From JACQXM01 sp964569425 (GTDB lineage Bacteria; Planctomycetota; Phycisphaerae; UBA1845): 13,170 nucleotides of DNA. A model generated the notes under the pieces. It searched no databases, was not told the DNA's origin, and was given only the letters and a program-made list of their open reading frames with translations. This document shows positions 7,251-13,170 of this stretch, piece by piece (the stretch's first letter is position 1; every line of letters begins with the position of its first letter). Position numbers and translations under genes: made by a program. The stretch is from positions 1-13,170 of the forward strand of contig CAZMVD010000118.1 of NCBI GenBank assembly GCA_964569425.1, written 5' to 3'.

Positions 7251-10200
7251 CTATCCAACCACGGCGGTACGGCGGCCGAAGTACAACTTACCGCCGATGA
7301 GCAGCAGCATAGCCAGCACGACCAGGCCCCACTGCGACATGGTCGGGATGGCGCCCTCGCAACCGGGAGCGAAGACGGCATCGTCCACGCCGGGGCACTG
7401 ATCGACGCAGTCAGCCACGCCGTCGCCGTCGCTGTCGCCGGTCTCGGCCACACCGCAACCGCAGATGCCGGGTTCGATCTTGTTGGGATCGTCCGGGCAC
7501 CCGTCGATGCAGTCGGCAACGCCGTCGGCGTCGGTATCATCGTAGGGCACGCCGCAGCCGCACTGGCCGGGATCAATCTTGCCGGGATCAAGCGGGCAAC
7601 CATCGCAGCCGTCCGGCGTGCCATCGTTGTCGGCATCGGCGTTGTCGTCGAAGCCGGGGCAGATGTCGCAGCCGTCGGGCACGCCGTCGCCGTCGGCATC
7701 GGCATAGTCGTCGAAGCCGGGGCACAGGTCGCACGGATCGCCGTTTCCGTCACCGTCCGCGTCTGCCTGGTCCTCGTTGAAGTCATCCGGGCAGTTGTCG
7801 CAGAAGTTGGGGATGCCGTCGCCGTCGTTATCGTCCCACGGACCGCCGCCACTGAGGGGGCCGCCGGCTGCGATTTCGACGGTGTAATCTTCGACTTCAC
7901 CCCAGGTGAAGGTTCCGCAGGCCTGGGTGCTAGCAGCCGAACCGCCCTCGCGGACGACCACGCGCATCCGCGTGTTGCCCAGGGCCGCACCGGCGGGCAC
8001 CGTGAAGTTGCCGGAGACGGTATGCGGACAGGTGCCGCCCGAAGAAGCCACGGAAGTCAGCACTAACTCATCGATGCCGAACCCGAGGTCGCCGTTGAAG
8101 TCGATGTAGACCTTGGTCCACTTCCCAAAGCAGCCGCCGCAGGTTCCACTGGTGACCGAGAGAGGATACGTCTGCCCCTGGGTCAGCGTGGTCAGGACGG
8201 AGCCGGTGAAGTCGGAGTAGGTCGCACATACGCCGGCGGTGTTGTTGATGTTGCCGTCGAGATTGACCTCCGCACACAGCGAATCGGCTGGATCGGTGGC
8301 ATTCGCCAGGCAGTACTCGGTCGGCAGCGCGCAGTTGGGCGGACTGCCGCAAGCGGCGCCCGAGGCGACGCTTAAGTCAATGACACCAGCGTTGGCTCCA
8401 AAACCACCGACGGCGATGAGGTATGTTTCACCCGGATCGGTGCACCAGGAGACGGTCGAGCGGAGCCCCGAAATCCCGCAGGCCGCATCATCGTTACCGG
8501 CCACACAGGTCGGGATGCTGCAATTCACGCACCAAACCTGGATCTTGGTGTCTGCAAAGTTGCCGCCGGGGTTGCAGGTGGAGGCGGTGAAGGTCGTGCC
8601 GTCACCGACCACTGAATACCAGACGGCCTTATTCACCGCACCCGTGCCGCAGGTGGGCTGCGACTGCGGATCATTCGAGGCCAGCGAGTTGTCCACGATC
8701 ACGCTGCCCGGCACGCTGAGGGGTTCCGCGTTCACGCAGTCGTCGTTGGGCGGCGGCTGCGGGCAGGGGTTTGGCGTACAAGTGGATCCGTCGCCCTGAT
8801 AGGAACCCGGGAGCGCCGCACAGTCGGCCACGTTAAGTTCCTGGCAACTGCCGTTGGCCTGGCAGCAGGCCCCGGTCACGTTGACCGGCGAGCAATCGAT
8901 ATTGACCAGCGTGGGACCGCCCTGCTCGCCCGTTCCCCAATCGCCGACCTGGAACCAGTAAGTGGTTCCGCCGGTGGCCAGGAAGACGGTTGCGTCGGCA
9001 TCCGCGGCACCGAAGCCCGAATCCAGACACTGCAACTCCGTCAGGCTGTTGCAGTTCGGCCCGGAATAGATAGCCGTCAAGCCGTCGTAGTTGGAGCCCT
9101 GGTTGAGGCTGTAGTCCACGGAGAACGACAACAGGCAATCGGCCTGCGGGGTGTAGCTCCACCAGGCGTCGTTCTGCATGACCGTGGCCGCGCCGCTGTT
9201 GCAGGAACCCGGCGGCGGGCTGGGCAGGTTGAAGTTGTTGTCGCACTGGTTGCTGTAGGGCACGCTGGCGACCACCGCAGCCAGGCCGCATGTTTCGTTG
9301 TCGCACGGAACCGGGCAGGCAAACGCGGGACACGTTTCACCTACGAACCACTGACCGCCCAAGCCGGCACATTCCGACTGGGTGTTGGTGGCCAGGCACG
9401 TGGCGCCGTCGCAGCAGGCGCCGGTGGGAATGGTGCAATTGAAGTTGGGGGCGCAGGCGCCGCTGGAGGTTACTTCAAGTTCGAAGTTACCCACCGCGCC
9501 GGAGAAGCCACCCACCAGGATGTAGTAGGTCTTACCGACCTCGGAGCACCAAGTCACCCGCGACTTGCGGTTTAGCCCGTTCAACGAGCATTCCGGCGGA
9601 GCGCCGGCGGCATCATCATTGCCGCCCACGCACAGCAGCGGATCGCAATAGCAGAACACCTGAATCTTGGTGTCGAAATCGGTGCCCGGCAGGCAGGTGC
9701 TCGCGGTGAGCGTTTCGCCGTTGCCGACCACTTCGTACCACAGGCCGTTCGTCGGCGTGGTGGTGCCGCAGGTCGGGGTAACATCCGTGGTACCCGCGAC
9801 GTTGGAGGCAGCGACGACGGTGTCTAGCGGGAGCGCTTCGGCCACGTCGCAATCGTCGTTTTGCGGGCAGGGGTTGGGATCGCAATCGGTCCCTTCACCC
9901 AGCCAGGAGCCGCCTGCCGCGTTGCACTCGATCAGGTTGAAAACGTCGCACACGCCCTCGTTGCAGCAAGCGCCTTCGGGGCAGGGTCCGCCGGTTACGG
10001 TGGCGGTATAATCGGCATCGCAATCCACGTCGGTGAAGACCGACGGGGCGACAAACAAGTACCACGTTCCCGGGCCGAGACATGCGGTGACGGACCCCGG
10101 CTGGCACTCATCGGCCGTGGCCGAAACCAGGAACGCCGAAACCTGCGTGCAATCGTCCACGCCGCCGGTATCCACGATACCAAACAGCACCGGGAACTCG

Positions 10201-11933
10201 GCCTCGACGGCCCAGGTCAACTGGGTGTAATCGGCCAAGGTGATCTTGTACCAGTCGGTGTCGCGGAATTGATCGGCGCCGAACGTAAAGGTGCCGCCCT
10301 CGCCGCACACCGTGTCACCCAGGTTAATGGGTGAGAAATAGGGGAACGCTATCTGGCACAATCCGCCACACAGGTCGATGGCTGCATCGGCACAAAGGCC
10401 GTCCCAGGCGGTGTTGCAGCAGAAGGAATCCAAAGCGCATACCGTGGCCTGGCAGGCGGCATCGTCGCAGCCTGGTGTGCCGTGATCGAAGCAGCAATTG
10501 CTCGCATTCGGATCAATCACAGGGCTGTTGCAGCCGCCGTTGAACTGGTCGTCGTAATCGGGCCCGCACATCGGTTCACCCTCGGGCAGACCGCCTTGCG
10601 GACAGGGCACCACACAGGGGCACGGGTCGGGCGTGCAGGTGGTGAAGTTGCCCTGGTATTGACCACCGGCCATGGCACAGGCGGCGGGTGTGACTTCGGT
10701 GCAGCCGCCGAGTACGAGGTCACAGCAGGCTCCGGTGACCTCGCCGCACGCAGGCGTCAGGTCTGCGCAGGTGGTATTGGCGGCAAAGCGATTCGGCGGC
10801 GGGCAATCGCCTTGCACGCAGTCGGTGCAGGTGCCGGTCAGGTCGTCGCAGCAGGCACCGTAGGGCGGATCGCCCTGGAAGCCGAACACGCAGAAAGCCA
10901 TGTAATAGGGCGTCCCGCCGAAGACCACGTTGCCCGGATCCCAACCCGGCGCATTGGGGCCGTAGTCGAGGTAGCACTCGGAAGTGCCATCCGGCTGGGC
11001 GGTGACCCACCAGCCGCGGTCGAACGAACCGGGACCGAGGGGCAGGCTCTGGACCACGCGCATACCGATCCAGTAGGTACCCGCGGGAAGCGCCTCGTTA
11101 ATGCCGGTGATGGTGTATTGCCACACGGGGTCGCCGAAGAGGATGTCGCCGGTGTTGATGCGCGTGGCCGGAACGTCCATCACCTGGGTCACCAGCGTAC
11201 CCGGCGTTCCACCGGGACCGTCAGCGTTCAGGATGATGTAGTCCGCAAGCTGGCCGCTCCAGTTGAATGCCAGCGGCTCGTTGCCCGCCCAGCGGAAGCC
11301 GGTGACGTTGGTCGCCGCCGCGAAGGTGACGTCCTCGACGATCCATCGGATCAACGCGCCGTCGCGACCGTTGGACAGGGCGTTCGAGGCGGCGTCGTAA
11401 CCGGTGTTGCTGTAGACGGAATCCGGGCAGTCGATGACGCGGTTGGCATTGACTTCGGAAACACTCGACGTTCCGCGCTCAACAGTATAGCTGACCCGCC
11501 CGAGACCGCTGAGCTTGGTCAAAGACTGTGTTCCGGGAAACGCCGAGCCGGCACCGAATTCCATCCCTTGCACGAACTCGGCGCGCGCGACGCCGCCGGA
11601 TACCACGATGACTACCGAAACTTCGTCGTCATCCGGCAGGGCCACGTCGATCGCCGTCGAACCGCCCGTCCAACTGATTTCGAACGTACCCTTGTTGCCG
11701 AGCACGTCCTTGAGCGAAGCGAAACCACCGGCTCCTTCCACGGAACGAACGGCCGATCCGTCGGCGTCCACCCAATGGATGGTGGTATTGGGGATCGGCG
11801 AGCGCGCTGAATCGACCACGGCCACATTTACCGTTTGCCCGGCCGCCAGCGCCTGCGACACAGACAAGAGGAGGCACGCGCTACAAAGCGCCGCGCACCA
11901 ACATCCGAAAAATCCCTTCCCGTTCCTTCTCAT
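7251..11933 (-). CDS. Giant cysteine-rich surface protein with GACC modules, thrombospondin type-3 repeats and an IPTL-CTERM-like tail
   Basis: A 1560-residue exported protein of unknown function. The signal peptide is 1-30 (cleavage after ALA). An Ig/CnaB-like domain (about 31-120) is followed by an unassigned beta-rich region (about 150-352). Short cysteine modules beginning GACC start at 359, 401, 654, 838 and 1021. A separate Cys cluster lies at 479-526 (CCFDHGTPGCD, CCNTAWDGLC). A PPC-like beta domain is at about 540-647. Two NDDC-type domains (692-833 and 1063-1201) and a diverged third (about 877-1013) follow. A GEVEDY-type domain is at about 1205-1355, then six thrombospondin type-3-like Ca2+-binding repeats (1367-1514) and a PEP-CTERM-like sorting tail. 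The start at 11933 follows TGGAAAGGGAA and directly begins the signal peptide; a Met 12 codons upstream would put that leader inside the coding region. Extracellular and probably disulfide-rich; no catalytic motif seen. Confidence 0.9.
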   Translation of the reverse strand: MRRNGKGFFGCWCAALCSACLLLSVSQALAAGQTVNVAVVDSARSPIPNTTIHWVDADGSAVRSVEGAGGFASLKDVLGNKGTFEISWTGGSTAIDVALPDDDEVSVVIVVSGGVARAEFVQGMEFGAGSAFPGTQSLTKLSGLGRVSYTVERGTSSVSEVNANRVIDCPDSVYSNTGYDAASNALSNGRDGALIRWIVEDVTFAAATNVTGFRWAGNEPLAFNWSGQLADYIILNADGPGGTPGTLVTQVMDVPATRINTGDILFGDPVWQYTITGINEALPAGTYWIGMRVVQSLPLGPGSFDRGWWVTAQPDGTSECYLDYGPNAPGWDPGNVVFGGTPYYMAFCVFGFQGDPPYGACCDDLTGTCTDCVQGDCPPPNRFAANTTCADLTPACGEVTGACCDLVLGGCTEVTPAACAMAGGQYQGNFTTCTPDPCPCVVPCPQGGLPEGEPMCGPDYDDQFNGGCNSPVIDPNASNCCFDHGTPGCDDAACQATVCALDSFCCNTAWDGLCADAAIDLCGGLCQIAFPYFSPINLGDTVCGEGGTFTFGADQFRDTDWYKITLADYTQLTWAVEAEFPVLFGIVDTGGVDDCTQVSAFLVSATADECQPGSVTACLGPGTWYLFVAPSVFTDVDCDADYTATVTGGPCPEGACCNEGVCDVFNLIECNAAGGSWLGEGTDCDPNPCPQNDDCDVAEALPLDTVVAASNVAGTTDVTPTCGTTTPTNGLWYEVVGNGETLTASTCLPGTDFDTKIQVFCYCDPLLCVGGNDDAAGAPPECSLNGLNRKSRVTWCSEVGKTYYILVGGFSGAVGNFELEVTSSGACAPNFNCTIPTGACCDGATCLATNTQSECAGLGGQWFVGETCPAFACPVPCDNETCGLAAVVASVPYSNQCDNNFNLPSPPPGSCNSGAATVMQNDAWWSYTPQADCLLSFSVDYSLNQGSNYDGLTAIYSGPNCNSLTELQCLDSGFGAADADATVFLATGGTTYWFQVGDWGTGEQGGPTLVNIDCSPVNVTGACCQANGSCQELNVADCAALPGSYQGDGSTCTPNPCPQPPPNDDCVNAEPLSVPGSVIVDNSLASNDPQSQPTCGTGAVNKAVWYSVVGDGTTFTASTCNPGGNFADTKIQVWCVNCSIPTCVAGNDDAACGISGLRSTVSWCTDPGETYLIAVGGFGANAGVIDLSVASGAACGSPPNCALPTEYCLANATDPADSLCAEVNLDGNINNTAGVCATYSDFTGSVLTTLTQGQTYPLSVTSGTCGGCFGKWTKVYIDFNGDLGFGIDELVLTSVASSGGTCPHTVSGNFTVPAGAALGNTRMRVVVREGGSAASTQACGTFTWGEVEDYTVEIAAGGPLSGGGPWDDNDGDGIPNFCDNCPDDFNEDQADADGDGNGDPCDLCPGFDDYADADGDGVPDGCDICPGFDDNADADNDGTPDGCDGCPLDPGKIDPGQCGCGVPYDDTDADGVADCIDGCPDDPNKIEPGICGCGVAETGDSDGDGVADCVDQCPGVDDAVFAPGCEGAIPTMSQWGLVVLAMLLLIGGKLYFGRRTAVVG
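7269..7349 (-). other. IPTL-CTERM-like C-terminal sorting signal
   Basis: Residues 1529-1555 of the surface protein read IPTMSQWG, then a hydrophobic helix (LVVLAMLLLIGG), then a basic end (GRR). This is the three-part layout of IPTL-CTERM/PEP-CTERM signals handled by exosortase-type enzymes (family knowledge). The signal suggests membrane transfer followed by processing or attachment. A five-residue tail (TAVVG) follows the arginines. Confidence 0.8.
7389..7835 (-). repeat. Six thrombospondin type-3-like Ca2+-binding repeats
   Basis: Within the surface protein (residues about 1367-1514), Asp-rich units of the form DxDxDGxxDxCDxCP start at about 1367, 1391, 1412, 1433, 1466 and 1500. The last two are preceded by the paired spacer KIDPGQCGCG or KIEPGICGCG. 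Such repeats bind Ca2+ and make a stiff, extended stalk just before the membrane or sorting segment. Confidence 0.9.
8331..8873 (-). repeat. Compound GACC + NDDC module, copy 2
   Basis: Residues 1021-1201 of the surface protein are a GACC cysteine module followed by CPQPPPNDDC and a beta domain with VWYSVVGDG, TFTASTC, DTKIQVWC, CVAGNDDAAC and YLIAVGGFG. It parallels residues 654-833 motif by motif. Confidence 0.85.
9435..9974 (-). repeat. Compound GACC + NDDC module, copy 1
   Basis: Residues 654-833 of the surface protein are a GACC cysteine module followed by CPQNDDC and a beta domain with LWYEVVGNG, TLTASTC, DTKIQVFC, CVGGNDDAAG and YYILVGGFS. The order and spacing match copy 2, indicating internal duplication of a unit of about 180 residues. 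Confidence 0.85.
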
Positions 11934-11938
11934 TTCGT

Positions 11939-11949
11939 TTCCCTTTCCA
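11939..11949 (-). promoter_or_regulatory. Ribosome-binding leader of the surface-protein gene
   Basis: The minus strand reads TGGAAAGGGAA, five bases before the ATG at 11933 and identical to the leader of the protease gene. It supports the start at 11933. TTGACA at 11975-11980 (minus) is a perfect -35-like hexamer, but no convincing -10 follows. Confidence 0.6.
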
Positions 11950-12188
11950 ACCAAACCAAGACCGGACACCAGTATGTCAACGAAAATATCTCGCCAGCCG
12001 ACCCCGCGAGATCATCGCCCGCTGCCCCGGACCCAATCGGGAGATCGGACCTCGAGGAAGCTGCAATCGATCCCGTGGACCGGACTCACTCACGCATCGT
12101 GTGATACAGCGCGGCCAAGTAACGCCGACGGCAACGATGCGAGTCGCTTCGTCTAAAGGACGGGAGAAAAGCCTTTTTCCCTCTCCAC

Positions 12189-12210
12189 TGTCCCTGGCGA
12201 CCAAGGGACA
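12189..12210. repeat. Short inverted repeat
   Basis: TGTCCCT and AGGGACA pair around a small inner GG/CC stem with one bulged A. A T-rich stretch precedes it on the plus strand (AAAAGCCTTTTT, about 12166-12177). It may be an operator or an old terminator; no function is assigned. Confidence 0.4.
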
Positions 12211-12378
12211 CGAGCACTTCGCGTCTCGCGTTCCGAGGGCCACCGTGCCACCCTCCAAACTTCGAAATCACACACATGAACGCATTGCCATCGTCGCTGC
12301 GCGCCCCGTTACTTCCCTGCGGCGATGGATAAACGCGCTTTTATCAAACCGCCATTATGGCGAGTCGCGGGACCGCAT

Positions 12379-12404
12379 GCAAGAAAAAACGCATTTTTTT
12401 TTGC
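12379..12404. repeat. A/T-rich hairpin in GC-rich surroundings
   Basis: GCAAGAAAAAA (12379-12389) pairs with TTTTTTTTTGC (12394-12404) over 11 positions, with one G-T wobble and a CGCA loop. The run of nine T is exceptional in this window. It could be a curved-DNA or UP-like element, or a weak terminator. Confidence 0.5.
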
Positions 12405-12450
12405 CCACTTTCTCGCACGGGTTGGCGAAACGGAAAGCCCGAGCGGGCGG

Positions 12451-12474
12451 AATCAGGGGACAAGGTACTTAGGG
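12451..12474. repeat. Possible remnant of a dispersed intergenic repeat
   Basis: AATCAGGGGACAAGGTACTT (12451-12470) resembles short intergenic motifs (GGGGACA-GTACTTA type) that I recall around REP-associated tyrosine transposases. Only one copy is present in this window and no transposase gene is nearby. The assignment is from memory and weak. Confidence 0.25.
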
Positions 12475-13170
12475 GCGGGCCTTTCCGGTGATTGCGGCGT
12501 GCCCATCCGGCGCACTTCGGCGGGGCCGAAACCGCATCTTGGAGAAGTTGGGGTCGGAGGCACAAGTGTTTGCCGTCCAATACGTTACGTGTTGTTCAAT
12601 GACCAATGCCAGCTATCGGCGACTTCGGTTCGTGCTCCGTACGGCGTGGGGTCGAACCTTGATTTCGGCGAAAATGAAAGAATCCCAATCTCAACCAAAC
12701 CCAGTGGCGTCGGATTCTCCGATACCACACCACTGGTCTCTTGAAACAGGCTGACTTCCGGAACTCGACCTGCTCCTCTTGGGGCTTGAGAATGCAGTAA
12801 ATCAACAATTGCTGACATGCGCCGCCAGTCAAAGTGGAAGCCGATTCACTCGATCCAGCGGGCAGATGGTTCGCTGCCACTCGGTCGCGGCCCGGAAAAA
12901 CGTGGGCGCCCAGCCGCGCAAAGAGTGGGTTTTTCCGCAAGTCATGTGGAGAATTGACCAGGAGATGTTGGTTGATTCTATCGAAGCCCCATGAGGCATT
13001 CGTTGTTGCCACTCGATGGCGCGGATCCATCCTGCTCATCGTTCTTCGTCATTGCCGGAACTTCCCGATCCGGCGGAAGCACGGACGAAGTGCGAGTGAC
13101 GTGCTCGCGCACACGAATTCGTCGTCCCTGAATAAGTCGCGATCAGGCGCAGAGATTATGGCGAAGCGCT

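Larger units (their letters stand above)
11934..13170. other. 1.2-kb region without a recognisable gene
   Basis: No frame here shows a recognisable domain, and none combines a good ribosome-binding site with coding-like composition. The longest open stretches, for example 12596-13039 on the minus strand (147 codons) and 12325-12744 on the plus strand (139 codons), overlap each other and read as low-information sequence. The segment holds several inverted repeats (12189-12210, 12379-12404) and a repeat-like motif at 12451-12474. It must contain the promoter of the surface-protein gene. One weak minus-strand candidate is CATAAT (12354-12359) with TTGCAT 17 bp upstream. Confidence 0.6.

Noticed and set aside
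7389..7835. CRISPR-like or satellite DNA repeat
   Set aside because: The periodicity comes from in-frame Asp/Cys calcium-binding repeats of variable spacing, not from identical DNA repeats with spacers.
7017..8066. 349-codon plus-strand frame with repeated VGIGVVVEAGA-type sequence
   Set aside because: The repetition simply mirrors the Asp-rich calcium-binding repeats encoded on the other strand.
10482..11810. 442-codon open frame on the plus strand opposite the surface protein
   Set aside because: It is antisense to a real gene, has biased Gly/Ala/Val/Arg composition and shows no recognisable motif.
11874..11933. Lipoprotein signal in the surface protein (LCSAC at residues 16-20)
   Set aside because: The -3 residue is Cys rather than a lipobox Leu/Val/Ile, and a clean AxA signal-peptidase I site follows at residue 30.
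12596..13039. 147-codon minus-strand open frame
   Set aside because: It has no good ribosome-binding site and no recognisable motif, and it overlaps equally poor frames on the other strand.
13158..13170. ATGGCGAAGCGC at the right edge as the start of a new plus-strand gene
   Set aside because: Only 13 bases are visible and the upstream ribosome-binding match is weak, so it cannot be supported.

Overview
The window looks like a chromosomal stretch of a planctomycete (Planctomycetota, probably Phycisphaerae-like). This is inferred from the GC-rich sequence and from two very large exported proteins built from modules I associate with that group: GACC cysteine modules, thrombospondin type-3 repeats, a GEVEDY-type domain, an IPTL-CTERM-like tail and a dockerin-like C-terminus. 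No taxonomic marker gene is present apart from one tRNA.

Layout from left to right. A tRNA-Val(CAC) gene (1-74, minus) lies just downstream of a gene for an exported di-haem c-type cytochrome of the cytochrome c peroxidase/MauG superfamily (165-1595, minus). A non-coding gap of about 660 bp separates that gene from a divergent one for a sigma-28/FliA/WhiG-type sigma factor (2257-3036, plus). The sigma gene converges on a 1280-residue secreted protease (3174-7016, minus), and the two share a perfect 17-bp hairpin terminator. Upstream of the protease on the same strand is a 1560-residue cysteine-rich surface protein (7251-11933, minus), with a Rho-independent terminator between the two genes. 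The last 1.2 kb (11934-13170) has no convincing gene. It holds some inverted repeats and one motif that may be a remnant of a dispersed repeat.

How the genes may work together. The two large genes are separate transcription units, judging by the terminator between them, but both encode Sec-exported multidomain proteins and share an 11-nt ribosome-binding leader. The protease catalytic domain matches lysyl endopeptidase (Achromobacter protease I type) in its triad and in the spacing of six cysteines. It is followed by Ig-like, P-domain, jelly-roll and dockerin-like modules. The surface protein ends in Ca2+-binding repeats and a sorting signal. A shared cell-surface role is plausible but not shown. 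The di-haem protein is periplasmic or exported and probably handles peroxide or electron transfer. The sigma factor has no flagellar or sporulation neighbours, so its regulon cannot be inferred here.

I found no CRISPR array, phage, insertion sequence, toxin-antitoxin or defence system. The most interesting material is the domain architecture of the two exported proteins.
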